NCBI GenBank assembly: GCA_036277115.1
Contig: DASUNM010000023.1
Span: 1,542,907 to 1,606,906, forward strand
Reading direction: 5' to 3'
Length of the DNA: 64,000 nucleotides
Origin: Pyrinomonadaceae bacterium
Lineage (GTDB): Bacteria; Acidobacteriota; Blastocatellia; Pyrinomonadales; Pyrinomonadaceae
Within the stretch, counting starts at the first letter, position 1, and every line of letters starts with the position of its first letter. The notes below the pieces were generated by a model, which worked only from the letters and a program-made list of their open reading frames with translations, made no database searches and was not told the DNA's origin. Position numbers and translations under genes: made by a program. This document shows, one piece after another, positions 1-9,087 of this stretch.

Positions 1-410
1 ATCAGCACATACTCACGAATGGCGTCCTCAGGCGGAAACGAAAAGTTCAGCGGCCACGCATATCTCTCCACCAACGGATCGAACGCAGCTTCGGGCGAGC
101 CGGTCCTTACTCTGAGCTGATCCCAAAAATTATCCAGCGATGGGTGCTGGGCCCGCGGCATAGTTTTGGTTCCATGCAAAGCGAGCACTCGTAAAGAAGT
201 GAGACACTCGGTATCAGCCGCGACCCACTCGGCGGGCGATGAAAAAGGAGTCAGGCTTGAGACTCGAGTCGGATGATCGAGCAGAAGCTCTTTGATCGAG
301 GTCAGGAAGAAGCCTGCGTCTCCGAACGTTTCCGGATCAAATCGGTTAACGCGCTCGCGTACTTCATTGAGACGTCGAGACACCGCTGTCGAAATTAGCT
401 CTTTGTTCAT
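1..410 (-). CDS. Unrecognised protein, 3' part outside the window
   Basis: The ATG at 410 overlaps the stop of the upstream deacetylase-like gene (ATGA), so the two are probably translationally coupled. An open frame of about 136 codons runs off the left edge. The visible N-terminus is soluble in character, with an Arg/Glu-rich first helix, then a leucine-rich stretch and a Trp/Pro-containing middle. No signal peptide, membrane segment or motif is recognisable. Its place behind the deacetylase and the heparinase-type lyase suggests a role in the same polysaccharide locus, but that rests on context only. Confidence 0.6.
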   Translation of the reverse strand, partial: MNKELISTAVSRRLNEVRERVNRFDPETFGDAGFFLTSIKELLLDHPTRVSSLTPFSSPAEWVAADTECLTSLRVLALHGTKTMPRAQHPSLDNFWDQLRVRTGSPEAAFDPLVERYAWPLNFSFPPEDAIREYVL

Positions 411-1555
411 TGCGGCTGCCGGGTCTTAATCGTGAAACGGCCGGACTGCAAATCGTCGGCAATTTCGGTAAGCGTTACGCAACGAATGTCTGCAGCGGTC
501 GCCACATCGCTCACAAATTGCTCGATGTGCGAAAAGTCGTGCAGGTCTTTGGTGTGATTCTCGAGAATCACCGGCACATCTTTTAAGCCGCTGGCCCGCG
601 CCCGGCGGCGAATCGATTCAAGCATCTCGGTCATCAGCGAGTAATCCAGTTGCGCTAGATCCGAAATCAGATGGCGCCCGATCACGTAGGGCACAATTCC
701 CTTGTCGTAAACGCGTCGCCAAGTCGAATCATGACTGGTCTGCGCCCATTCGTGACCATACGTTTTGACTGAGCGGGCGGAAGCCTTCGAATCGTCTGCA
801 GATGAAGCTCGATTCTTCAATCTTGCGAACAGCTTTCCGACATGGTGCTGCAAAGTGCTGCGACGCGAGCCATAAAAATGGTTCGTCGGCAAGCATACAA
901 TCGGTTCCGGTTTGTCAGAGACCTGGCGCGCGTCCGACATCACCGGATAGTACGGCAGGAAGTCTTCTTCGCAATTTGAGTAGTCGAGTTCGATGCGGCG
1001 GGTCTGGTAGCGCACGCCTCCGACGATGCTCATGTCGAACACGATCCCAAAATCCGCCAGCAGGGTAAGCATGAAAGGCGACGGCGCGATGCACCACGAG
1101 CCGGAACGAAAGGAAACTGAAGCGTAATTTGGATCAACCGGCCGCAGCAGATTTTCGAGATATTGTTTGCCGCGTTCTATTAATGCGCGCGCTTGTTCGG
1201 CAGAGTAGTTAAGAATCGACCAGTCCCCGGTCAGCTTCCACTTGCCATCGATGTACTCGGCGCTGCTCCACTGCGGATGAATGTGCAGTTGCACGTCGTG
1301 ACCCTGACGAAACGTCTCGCGGATCGAGTCGTCCCATTCATCGGCCAGCGCCTGCAACTCTGGATGTGCGTCTTGAAACTCTCGAAAGGTGAGTTGTTGC
1401 AGGACCTCGGCATTGAACGAACCGCGAATTCCATGGGCGTTATAGATCTCGACAAGCTTGCGCATCGGCGCGAACTGCAACTCGTGCGGATCGCCGGACC
1501 CGTCGCCGCTCAGTTCCCAGTCATCCACAAACGCGAGATGAATCGTTGGCTGCAT
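407..1555 (-). CDS. Polysaccharide deacetylase-like protein
   Basis: A 382-residue protein with the layout of the NodB/CE4 deacetylase superfamily, which hydrolyses N- or O-acetyl groups on polysaccharides. An Asp pair (residues 11-12) sits at the end of the first strand. A His-x-His metal-type motif lies at 91-93 within GHDVQLHIHPQW, and FRSGSW is at 149-154, matching the family's F-R-x-P-x-G position. There is no signal peptide, so it would act in the cytoplasm or on a lipid-linked intermediate. It lies 4 bases after the heparinase-type gene and overlaps the next gene by ATGA, indicating one operon. The canonical CE4 proline and arginine spacing is not fully conserved, so activity and substrate are uncertain. 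Confidence 0.7.
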   Translation of the reverse strand: MQPTIHLAFVDDWELSGDGSGDPHELQFAPMRKLVEIYNAHGIRGSFNAEVLQQLTFREFQDAHPELQALADEWDDSIRETFRQGHDVQLHIHPQWSSAEYIDGKWKLTGDWSILNYSAEQARALIERGKQYLENLLRPVDPNYASVSFRSGSWCIAPSPFMLTLLADFGIVFDMSIVGGVRYQTRRIELDYSNCEEDFLPYYPVMSDARQVSDKPEPIVCLPTNHFYGSRRSTLQHHVGKLFARLKNRASSADDSKASARSVKTYGHEWAQTSHDSTWRRVYDKGIVPYVIGRHLISDLAQLDYSLMTEMLESIRRRARASGLKDVPVILENHTKDLHDFSHIEQFVSDVATAADIRCVTLTEIADDLQSGRFTIKTRQPQ

Positions 1556-1559
1556 TTGT

Positions 1560-3659
1560 TTACTTCAAAAGTTCTTCAATCGAATCCAGGCGTCCCCGCT
1601 CGTGCTCGCCCGCACAGAGCGGCAATAAAAGCCAACGCAACTTCAGCGGCACCGCTGCTTCAACCGCCCAGCTGGCCGTCATCGAACGCTGCTTTTCGCC
1701 GTAATCACGCGAAGTGCATTGCTCTTCGGAGTTCGGCGGTCGCTGAACGTCGAGGGCCTGAACCAACAGGCGCGCACCAGTCTGCGAGTTTTGGGCGACC
1801 ATTGCAGATTCATTGTAAGCGCTTAGCTCAAGCCCTGCATTGAAGTGAAAACGCGTGATGAACTGATGTTTGCCGGCGCCGGTGAACTCGTCCTCGATCA
1901 GCCAAAACCGATTCGACCTGTCGAAACGGATTGAGCGACGATGCGTGACCGGTTGAGAGAGTCGCTGATAACCGTCGTGTTCAGCAATGAGGTAATCGAA
2001 CTCGTCGTTCGTTTCCCATTTCAAGACGCGGGGGTGGGCTTCGTCGCCAATGACAAACGGCGTCTTTTCGTCGGTCGTGTTTTGCTCAACGCCATCGATT
2101 TGAACCGTCGAATGGTACGCGGTCGAGCGAAACAAGTGACGCTCGCGCAAGTCGTGCGTGTAAACGTATGAGCCAGGATCGACGATGAACGAGGTTCCGC
2201 ACGCCGAAACTTCGATGCTCAACGCGTTGTTGTGACCGTGCGAGCCGCGACCGTTCAAGCCGCACCCGCTCGCGTTGAATAGCAAATAAAGATCATTGTC
2301 GCGGAGGATGTAAATCCCGGCATCCGGTAACGCCTGAGATGTTGCCGGCGGCGCGGCAGATAGAGATTCATAGTCGCGCCCGCCTTGCTCGCCGAGAATC
2401 CAAAGAAGTTCTTCGGTACGCGCGCCTCCTGCGCGCTGCATGCCAGAGGCGTGCGAACCCAACGCCGCGTCGGCGATCGCCGCGAGGTACGCATGATCAT
2501 CGCCCGCCCGTTTTACAATCGGTAAGATCTGCCCGCTGTCTGAATCGCCGATCAGCGGCGCTCGCCCGTCCGGTCGCAGGTAAGCGCGCATGTAATCCGC
2601 CATCGCGCTCAGCTTCTGCCAATACTTCTGCTCGATTTCGATTCCGTTTTCGCGGCACAGAATCAGCGAGTAAAGCAGCAGTTCGAGTTTCAGACGATGG
2701 TAACCGGTCGAGCTTTCAGAGTCCGCGCCATCGGCCAGAATCTGCTTGTCCATTTCATTCAACAGCTCGCGCAAACCAAATTCGCGCCACGCGCGCGCAG
2801 CTCGCAATTCGGGCAACATGATTCCCATCCAAAGCAGTCCGGCAACGTCGCACATGTAATGGTTGCTGGTGGCGATGTGCGAGTACTCGAGATTGCGACG
2901 AATGTGCGCGCCATGCTGATCGAAGATCATCAGCATCTCTGCCAGCGCATCTTCATCGACAAGTGTTGACGGCAGAAACAAAGCGAACGCGGCAAGCAGA
3001 TTCATCGACCGTAGCGCTACTTCCATGGCGCAACTCCAGTTGGCTCCGCGGGCAACGGGATTTTGCTGCCGCCAGCTTCTAAGTTGTCTCAGGAACGCAG
3101 CCGCAAAATTTTCATCGCTGGAAACAGCGTACGACCGGCCCAGCGTGATCAGATGCGCCAGCCGATTCAGTTCCCAGAGGACCCGAGCGTCCGAACCGTC
3201 CCCGCGGAACAGGTTGATGTCCGCGTGATAGTCGAGCGGCCAATCAACTCCGGAAAGCGGATCGCGGTTCCAGTTAATCTCTGACGAGCTGAAACATTTT
3301 TCGCCGAAGCCGAGCAGGGACCAACAATGCTCGTCAGCTATCCGTTTGGCCACGACCAGCAGTTGATCTGTTTCGCGCGGGAACAACTCCTTCTGCAACG
3401 CGGCAGTTTTGGTGGTGTCAACAAAACCAGGAAAAAACTTTGGCGATGAGCGTGCTCGAAAATGTTCGAGGAGTTGCGCGCGCGACAGACGAGCAAACTC
3501 CGGCGTCAAACGCGCCGGTTGATGGTTAAGCTTTTGAAGGCGTTGTCGCTCACGGCGCCGTTGCAGACGAAGGTTGACGCGTCGAAGCGCTTCGAGCGCA
3601 GCGGTCCCTGCGCTGACTTCGCCGCGCAGCATTCGTTTGATTGCTGAGAGTCCCCTCAT
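1560..3659 (-). CDS. Heparinase II/III-family polysaccharide lyase
   Basis: A 699-residue protein with the two-part layout of heparinase II/III and alginate lyases. An alpha-helical N-terminal toroid runs to about residue 390 and a beta-sheet heparinase domain follows. SSTGYHRLK near residue 320 supplies a candidate catalytic Tyr, and GSHGHNNALS near 475 a candidate His/Asn. The family cleaves uronic-acid-containing glycans by beta-elimination. Copies inside exopolysaccharide operons usually lack a secretion signal, as here: the N-terminus is very basic but has no hydrophobic core. It is followed after 4 bases by the deacetylase-like gene. The upstream nucleotide-sugar dehydrogenase could supply the uronate sugar. 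The exact substrate is unknown. Confidence 0.8.
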   Translation of the reverse strand: MRGLSAIKRMLRGEVSAGTAALEALRRVNLRLQRRRERQRLQKLNHQPARLTPEFARLSRAQLLEHFRARSSPKFFPGFVDTTKTAALQKELFPRETDQLLVVAKRIADEHCWSLLGFGEKCFSSSEINWNRDPLSGVDWPLDYHADINLFRGDGSDARVLWELNRLAHLITLGRSYAVSSDENFAAAFLRQLRSWRQQNPVARGANWSCAMEVALRSMNLLAAFALFLPSTLVDEDALAEMLMIFDQHGAHIRRNLEYSHIATSNHYMCDVAGLLWMGIMLPELRAARAWREFGLRELLNEMDKQILADGADSESSTGYHRLKLELLLYSLILCRENGIEIEQKYWQKLSAMADYMRAYLRPDGRAPLIGDSDSGQILPIVKRAGDDHAYLAAIADAALGSHASGMQRAGGARTEELLWILGEQGGRDYESLSAAPPATSQALPDAGIYILRDNDLYLLFNASGCGLNGRGSHGHNNALSIEVSACGTSFIVDPGSYVYTHDLRERHLFRSTAYHSTVQIDGVEQNTTDEKTPFVIGDEAHPRVLKWETNDEFDYLIAEHDGYQRLSQPVTHRRSIRFDRSNRFWLIEDEFTGAGKHQFITRFHFNAGLELSAYNESAMVAQNSQTGARLLVQALDVQRPPNSEEQCTSRDYGEKQRSMTASWAVEAAVPLKLRWLLLPLCAGEHERGRLDSIEELLK

Positions 3660-3682
3660 CGAACGTGAGGGAGAAGGTTAAC

Positions 3683-3745
3683 AGGTCAGAACCACCTGCG
3701 GTAGCGATATGAGGTCAGAACCACCTGCGTTAGCGGGTGGGTTAA
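3683..3745. repeat. REP-A palindromic repeat, two half-units in tandem
   Basis: Two direct copies of the unit GTCAGAACCACCTGCG-TAGCG lie back to back in the 194-base gap between the heparinase-type and dehydrogenase genes. The second carries the GGGTGGGTT tail seen in other copies. The same family appears at 39051, 44810, 52382, 57385, 58918 and 62427. A short REP-B-like half (about 3651-3676) overlaps the start codon of the lyase gene. No gene was seen in the rest of the gap. Confidence 0.8.
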
Positions 3746-3853
3746 GCGGTCAACATAAAGCTTGAGTCCCTTGACCCATCCACTCACGCAGATGGTACCG
3801 ACTTCATTACCAACCGCCCGCTATCCGACATATCGGATTCTGACTGCGTGAGC

Positions 3854-5191
3854 TTACAACCTAACAATCCGCGCCTTACTTCCGCGCCGCAAATCCCCGT
3901 TCAACGCGTTGCGCGTATCGACGACGAGCGGCGCCAGCTCGATCACGCGCGCGTAGTTTATGCCGCTGTGGTCGGTGACGATGACCACGCAATCAGCCTC
4001 GCTAATTTCCCGGTCGTTCAACCCCACAGACGACAAGGGCTCGCCGCCGCTTTCCGTGTGCGCATCGTCGAACCGGATTTCGGCCACGAAGGGATCGTGG
4101 TAACGAACGTCGCAGCCTTTTAGCCGCAGCCGATCAATGATGGAAAGCGCCGGACTCTCGCGCACGTCGTCGATGTCTTTTTTATACGCCACTCCGAGCA
4201 GCAAAATGCGCGACCCGTTCATCGCCTTGCGTGCGTCGTTTAAGCCGTCCGACACGAGCTGCACCACGTGCTCGGGCATGCGCGAATTCACTTCCTCGGC
4301 CAGGCCGATGAAACGCGAGTCAAAACCGTGTTGCCGCGCTTTCCATGAAAGGTAATGCGGGTCGAGCGGAATGCAGTGGCCGCCGATTCCGGGACCGGGA
4401 TAAAACGGCATGAATCCGAAAGGCTTGGTGGCGGCAGCGCGAATAACTTCCCAAGTGTCGATGCCGAGCGCGTAACACAGCCGCGCCATTTCGTTCGCCA
4501 TGCCGATGTTCACCGCGCGAAAGGTGTTTTCCAGAAGCTTGGCGGCTTCCGCCACCCGCGCCGAGCTGACGGCGTGCACGTCGTCGACGATCTGCCCGTA
4601 CAGCATCGCGGCCGCTTCAGTCGAATCATCGGTTACGCCGCCGACTACTTTCGGAATGTTGTGCGTCTTGAATTCGGGATTGCCTGGATCGACGCGCTCA
4701 GGCGAGAACGCGAGCAGAAAGTCTTCGTCGAGTTTCAGTCCCGTGCCTTCCAGCATCGGCAACAAAACTTCATCGGTGGTGCCGGGGTACGTGGTTGACT
4801 CGAGAATAATTAGTTGGCCACGACGCAGCCGCTTCTGGATCTCTTCAGCGGCGGCGAGGATGTACGACACATCCGGCTCTTTGGTTTTCCGTAGCGGCGT
4901 GGGCACGCAGATGATGATCGCGTCGCAATCCTTCAACTCGTCGAAATTCGTCGTGGCATGCAGCTTCCCGTTGTCGATTAGCTCTTTGACCTGAGACGAT
5001 TCCACATCGCCGATGTAAGATTCGCCGCCGTTTATCTTCGCGGCTTTCTCTTCATCTACTTCGAAGCCTGTTCCGTTGAAGCCGCTGCGCGCGAATTCCG
5101 TCACCAGCGGCAAACCGACGTAACCCAGACCAATCACACCCACGCGGGCGCGGTGGTTCTTAATTGAATTAATAAGTTCGTTTTTGATCAT
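3854..5191 (-). CDS. UDP-N-acetylglucosamine 6-dehydrogenase / nucleotide-sugar dehydrogenase
   Basis: A 445-residue member of the UDP-glucose/UDP-ManNAc dehydrogenase family, which oxidises C6 of a UDP-sugar to the uronate with two NAD+. The Rossmann motif GLGYVG is at 21-26. The middle helices carry the conserved KLLENTFRAVNI lysine/asparagine block. The catalytic Cys is in GPGIGGHCIP near residue 272. The sequence around it resembles the WbpA/WecC branch (UDP-GlcNAc or UDP-ManNAc) more than UDP-glucose dehydrogenase. It lies upstream of the lyase and deacetylase on the same strand, separated by a repeat-filled gap, and probably provides an acidic sugar for the surface polysaccharide. The exact UDP-sugar is not resolved. 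Confidence 0.88.
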   Translation of the reverse strand: MIKNELINSIKNHRARVGVIGLGYVGLPLVTEFARSGFNGTGFEVDEEKAAKINGGESYIGDVESSQVKELIDNGKLHATTNFDELKDCDAIIICVPTPLRKTKEPDVSYILAAAEEIQKRLRRGQLIILESTTYPGTTDEVLLPMLEGTGLKLDEDFLLAFSPERVDPGNPEFKTHNIPKVVGGVTDDSTEAAAMLYGQIVDDVHAVSSARVAEAAKLLENTFRAVNIGMANEMARLCYALGIDTWEVIRAAATKPFGFMPFYPGPGIGGHCIPLDPHYLSWKARQHGFDSRFIGLAEEVNSRMPEHVVQLVSDGLNDARKAMNGSRILLLGVAYKKDIDDVRESPALSIIDRLRLKGCDVRYHDPFVAEIRFDDAHTESGGEPLSSVGLNDREISEADCVVIVTDHSGINYARVIELAPLVVDTRNALNGDLRRGSKARIVRL

Positions 5192-5302
5192 GAAATTGTC
5201 TTAGCAGCAGAGCCTGAATTCATAAAGGCAGGAAATGAACGAGTCACCCAAGCGTAATGAGCAGCGCCATCAGAGTCAAGGTTCGGCTGGCGAGCGCTTC
5301 GC

Positions 5303-5393
5303 CCCTCCCCACGTGTGGGGAGGGGTTGGGGTGGGGTTAAGGCGCAGCCAACCTCTCCCTTCCCGCTCTCAACTTGCGGAGAGGGGGTCTGGC
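5303..5393. repeat. REP-B composite palindrome
   Basis: A GC-rich long inverted repeat fills most of the divergent gap between the UDP-sugar dehydrogenase and the sarcosine-oxidase-like gene. Each end holds its own mini-hairpin (CCCCTCCCCACGTGTGGGGA at the left, a GCGGAGAGGGGG-type arm at the right). The element type (CTCTCCGC-NN-GCGGAGAG followed by GGTTAGGGG-type arms) recurs at 8345, 35936, 36642 and 59296. Beyond this repeat, no distinct promoter could be picked out in the gap. Confidence 0.8.
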
Positions 5394-5429
5394 TGATTTC
5401 ATTTACTTTTCCTCGCGCGCAAATCGATA

Positions 5430-6584
5430 ATGACGTCAATGGGAGCGCCAAAGACCTGCGATGTCGTTGTTGTGGGCGCCGGAGTCTTCGGCGCCTGGAC
5501 GGCTTATCAGCTTCGCCAAGCGGGCAAAAGCGTTACGTTGATCGACGGTTACGGCGCCGGAAACAGCCGGTCAAGTTCGGGCGATGAGTCGCGCATCATC
5601 CGCATGGGTTACGGCGCCGATGAGATTTACTCGCGGTCAGCCTGGCGCTCACTGCAATTATGGAAGGAGTTCTTCGCCCAAACTGGTGACAACCTCTTTC
5701 GCGAGACTGGCGTTCTTTGGCTGGCGCACGAGGGTGACCCTTACCCGGTCAGCACCTTCGAGACTCTTACAAAACTCCGCTTCCCGGTCGAAAAGTTGAC
5801 GCTGCCGGAAGTCTCAACCCGATATCCGCAGTTTGGCTATGAAGGAATCGGCGGCGCTTTCCTCGAACCGGAGAGCGGCGTGTTGCTCGCGCGACGGGCG
5901 GTGCAGGCGGTCGTACGCGAGGCGTTGAAGTCCGGCGTTGAATATCTCCAGGACTCCGTCGAGCCGGCCAATGTGCGCCGCTTCGACGAAGTCGTCACCA
6001 CGAGCGGCGAGCGTATCTCGGCCGCCGTTTATGTGTTCGCGTGCGGCGCATGGCTGCCGAAAGTTTTTCCTGAGGTGCTCGCCGGAAGAATTCATCCGAC
6101 CCGCCAGGATGTTTTCTACCTCGGCGCGCCCGGAATGCGTTTTCAATCGCCGGCTTTGCCGGTGTGGATTGATTTCAAAACTGAAGCTTATGGCTTGCCG
6201 GATATTGAGGGCCGCGGAGTCAAAGTGGCGATAGATCGCCACGGCGAAGCATTTGATCCAGATACGAGAGACCGCGTCGTCAGCAGTGAGAGTCTCGCCG
6301 AAGTGCGCCGGTATCTTGCCCGCAGAGTTCCGGAACTTCAGAACGCGCCAGTGAACGAGACGCGCGTCTGCCAATACGAAAACACTTCGAACGGCGACTT
6401 CCTAATCGATCGCCATCCGGAGTTTGAGAATGTGTGGCTGGTGGGCGGCGGTTCAGGTCACGGTTTCAAGCACGGGCCGTTCGTGGGCGAGTATGTGGCG
6501 GCGAGAATTGAGGGACGAGTTGAAGGAGAACCGCGGTTTAGTCTGGCGACGAAATTAGACGAGCATCAACGTGCGGTCTACTAA
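5430..6584 (+). CDS. Sarcosine/N-methyl amino acid oxidase-like flavoprotein
   Basis: A 384-residue FAD-dependent amine oxidoreductase of the monomeric sarcosine oxidase / N-methyltryptophan oxidase family. The dinucleotide-binding motif VVVGAGVFG is at 13-21, followed by the family's S-S-x-G-x-x-R-I-I-R stretch near 49-58. Cys314 in RVCQYENTSNGDF occupies the position that carries covalent FAD in monomeric sarcosine oxidase, which supports a true oxidase. The C-terminal block with GGGSGHGFKHGP (near 339-350) is the usual second FAD contact. It is divergent from the polysaccharide genes and convergent with the phosphatase gene only 10 bases away, so it is probably a single-gene unit. The substrate (N-methyl amino acid or other amine) is unknown. 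Confidence 0.82.
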   Translation: MTSMGAPKTCDVVVVGAGVFGAWTAYQLRQAGKSVTLIDGYGAGNSRSSSGDESRIIRMGYGADEIYSRSAWRSLQLWKEFFAQTGDNLFRETGVLWLAHEGDPYPVSTFETLTKLRFPVEKLTLPEVSTRYPQFGYEGIGGAFLEPESGVLLARRAVQAVVREALKSGVEYLQDSVEPANVRRFDEVVTTSGERISAAVYVFACGAWLPKVFPEVLAGRIHPTRQDVFYLGAPGMRFQSPALPVWIDFKTEAYGLPDIEGRGVKVAIDRHGEAFDPDTRDRVVSSESLAEVRRYLARRVPELQNAPVNETRVCQYENTSNGDFLIDRHPEFENVWLVGGGSGHGFKHGPFVGEYVAARIEGRVEGEPRFSLATKLDEHQRAVY

Positions 6585-6594
6585 CAGGTTTCGA

Positions 6595-8322
6595 TTATTC
6601 TGCCACGCCGGCCGCTACAGCTGATCCTTCAGCCAACCGTTTCACAATCACCATTGTGATGTCGTCACCGGCCGGAGTGCCTTTGGCAAACTTGGTGAGC
6701 GCCGATTCGATTCGATCGCGAATGCCCGCCGCGGAAGCGTCCAGATTGCGCGCGACGGCTTCGTACAAACGCGTCGGTCCGAATTCTTCTCCCGTGGGGC
6801 TGACCGCTTCAGAGACTCCATCCGAATAAATGACCAGCACATCGCCGGCGTTCAAAGTCGTGCGACCTTCGCGGAAATCCGCGTCCGCCATGATTCCCAG
6901 CGGCAACCCGCCGGCAGCCAATTGCTCCATTGTGCCGCTGGCGTGAACGATAAGCGGCGGATTGTGGCCCGCGTTCAGAAAAGCCAGCTCGCCTGTTTTC
7001 GGATTCAAATCGGCATAGAACAGGGTGACAAAGCGATTGGCGGGAATACTCTCGACCAGATAGCGATTGATTGACGAGATCGTTTCGGCCAGCGAGTTGT
7101 GCGTGTCGAACTGCGCGTGCACCGCCGCATGCAAAGACGACATCAGGAGAGCCGCGGCCGTGCCTTTGCCCGATACATCGCCGAGCGCCACTACTAAATT
7201 GCCATTGCCCTTGTGAATGAAGTCGTAGTAGTCGCCGCCAATTTCGTAACACGGAAAGCTGATGCCTTGCAGTTCGTACCCGGGCACTTGCGGCGCGGAG
7301 GCCGGCTGAAAACGCTGCTGAATCTCGCTGGCAACTTGCAGTTCGCGCTCGAGTCGTTCGCGTTCGAACTGCTCTTCAGTGAGGCGCGCATTCTCAACCC
7401 GAATCGCGGCGACCGATGCCAGCGTCGTCAAAACCTTCAGGTGATCTTCCGTGAAGCGGCCTTCGGCAATCGGCGAGTCCGCATAGATGATTCCGAAGAC
7501 GTTCTCACCGACACCCAACGGCACGGCGAGCACCGAGCGCACGCCTTGCAGGACGACTGTGCCGCCCATGAAGCGCGGATCCGACTGCGCGTCCGAAGTA
7601 AGGACGGATTTACCGTTGTTGACGACTTCATCGATGACTGAACGGCTGATGCGAATTTCGCCGACGTCGCCGTGGCGATCACGCAGACGCGCCACGGCAA
7701 CCTTCAACTCCGGATTGTCCTTATCGCGCATCATGATCATGCAACGATCGCCAGGCACGGATTCGAAGACGAGCGTCACGATCTGCTCGAGCGTTTCGTT
7801 CAACGTCACAGAGGCGAGCAACGCGACGCCCACTTTGCTGATCAATGCGAGCAGGTCAGTTTTCTGTTCGATCTTCTCTTGCGCGGCGGAATCGTGAGAA
7901 CGCGACAGCGCGCCTTCGATTTGTTGAAACAGACCTGAGGTGGTTCGATCCGCGGACGACAGCGCAATGGTGGCTTCGGGCACGGACGTGCTCTGCTCGG
8001 TGATCATGGTCGAGCCGCTGCTGAGCGGATACGGGCCGTCGTTAAAGACGATTTCGGTCTCGCCGATCTGAATGCGGCCGCCGCGCGTCAGAGGAATGGC
8101 AGCGTCGACAATCGAACCGTTGTAGAGCGTGCCGTTCGCTGAACCCAAATCCTGAAGGTAGTACTCGTCGCCTTCGTTGCGCACTTCGGCGTGGACACGC
8201 GACGCGAACGGATCGGGGATGCACAGATCGTTGCGCGCCGAGCGGCCGATCGTGATGCGCAGACGGTTCAGCGGAAAATGCTCCGCCGTCCGATCGGGAT
8301 ATCTGACAACTAACTCAGCCAT
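6595..8322 (-). CDS. FHA-GAF-SpoIIE/PP2C serine phosphatase
   Basis: A 575-residue cytosolic signalling protein. An N-terminal FHA domain (residues 1-95, with IGRSARN and DLGSANGT) should bind phosphothreonine. A GAF domain (about 155-315) could sense a small ligand. The C-terminal SpoIIE/RsbU-type PP2C domain (about 340-560) shows GGDYYDF near 366, GDVSGKG near 381 and a late acidic SDGVSE motif, the metal-binding Asp residues of this family. A short coiled coil rich in E/R links GAF to the phosphatase. It is the last gene of a same-strand block with an RDD protein, a Ser/Thr kinase and an FHA protein. A phosphorylation circuit is therefore likely, with this protein antagonising the kinase or acting on an anti-sigma-factor antagonist. 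Confidence 0.9.
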   Translation of the reverse strand: MAELVVRYPDRTAEHFPLNRLRITIGRSARNDLCIPDPFASRVHAEVRNEGDEYYLQDLGSANGTLYNGSIVDAAIPLTRGGRIQIGETEIVFNDGPYPLSSGSTMITEQSTSVPEATIALSSADRTTSGLFQQIEGALSRSHDSAAQEKIEQKTDLLALISKVGVALLASVTLNETLEQIVTLVFESVPGDRCMIMMRDKDNPELKVAVARLRDRHGDVGEIRISRSVIDEVVNNGKSVLTSDAQSDPRFMGGTVVLQGVRSVLAVPLGVGENVFGIIYADSPIAEGRFTEDHLKVLTTLASVAAIRVENARLTEEQFERERLERELQVASEIQQRFQPASAPQVPGYELQGISFPCYEIGGDYYDFIHKGNGNLVVALGDVSGKGTAAALLMSSLHAAVHAQFDTHNSLAETISSINRYLVESIPANRFVTLFYADLNPKTGELAFLNAGHNPPLIVHASGTMEQLAAGGLPLGIMADADFREGRTTLNAGDVLVIYSDGVSEAVSPTGEEFGPTRLYEAVARNLDASAAGIRDRIESALTKFAKGTPAGDDITMVIVKRLAEGSAVAAGVAE

Positions 8323-8344
8323 GAAGTCTTAAGAATCAAGCTTG

Positions 8345-8505
8345 CCCTCCCTCTCACTTCGGAGAGGGCCGGGGTGAGGGTTTACAGCGCGACCAGCGAT
8401 TGCCGTACTGTTTCCTTCGCGAGGCACAGCCTGCGAAGAAGAAAAAAAACCTTGTGTCCGCTAAAGCTTCGCTCCCTCACCTAACCCTCTCCCAAAGTGA
8501 GAGGG
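8345..8505. repeat. REP-B composite palindrome with long core
   Basis: The left arm (8345-8380: CCCTCTC-ACTTCG-GAGAGGG, then a GGTGAGGG tail) and the right arm (8475-8505: CCTCACCTAACCCTCTCCC, then AAAGTGAGAGGG) are inverted copies around about 95 bases of unrelated sequence. It occupies the whole gap between the phosphatase and RDD genes. A hairpin of this size could end or pause transcription between them. Confidence 0.75.
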
Positions 8506-8518
8506 AAAAGAATCTGCG

Positions 8519-9058
8519 TTATTCCGGCGGACGCGGGCGTCGCGTCGGAGCCGGCGACGACCCGTACTCGCGAATCACCACCGTGCGCGCGATCAGATCA
8601 TGCAGCGTGCGCCCGGTGGGATTTACGATCGCCATTAAAAACCCGATTCCGAGCAGGAAAAAAGAAACCGGATAACCCACGAAGTGACGCAACAGCGCCC
8701 AGCCTATGCCGGGCACGCTGCCGTCGGTGCTCTCCATCCGCAGACCCGTCGTCCACTTGCCCAGAGTCTTTCCGGTCAGTCCCGCGAGAACGCCCAAATC
8801 TAACACAGCCGCCACCAGCGTGAAGAAGATCCCGACCTTTTCCGCCGTGCCTCCCGCCAAACGCGCGCCGCCGCCCATCATGCGCGCCACCATCGTGCTG
8901 AAAGTCATGATCAGCATCAGCATGATGTAGTCGATCAGAATCGCGCCGCAACGCAGCGCGAAGGGCGCGCGATAGCGCACCTGGATGCGCTCCAGACGCT
9001 TCGACGTCGGGCGCGAGGCTTTCCCCGATTCGATTTTAGCCGGCACTGTCGCTTGCAT
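8519..9058 (-). CDS. RDD-family membrane protein
   Basis: A 179-residue protein with an RDD-type core. After a charged N-tail, R-x-x-A-x-x-I-D-Y (about residues 36-45) opens the first membrane segment. A second hydrophobic segment covers about 70-95. The typical G-K-T-L-G-K-W motif follows near 97, and a third segment spans about 125-147 before H-D-L-I-A-R. RDD proteins are small membrane proteins of mostly unknown role, some linked to transport. The C-terminus ends in a Pro/Arg-rich tail that runs into REP-B sequence. It lies between the kinase and the phosphatase on the same strand, 29 bases after the kinase stop, so co-expression is likely. Confidence 0.85.
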   Translation of the reverse strand: MQATVPAKIESGKASRPTSKRLERIQVRYRAPFALRCGAILIDYIMLMLIMTFSTMVARMMGGGARLAGGTAEKVGIFFTLVAAVLDLGVLAGLTGKTLGKWTTGLRMESTDGSVPGIGWALLRHFVGYPVSFFLLGIGFLMAIVNPTGRTLHDLIARTVVIREYGSSPAPTRRPRPPE

Positions 9059-9087
9059 TGTGTCTGCGAAATGTCAGAAGTCCGCCG

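Noticed and set aside
4355..4994. Plus-strand open frames opposite the nucleotide-sugar dehydrogenase
   Set aside because: Shadow frames; the minus-strand protein has intact catalytic motifs across the same region.
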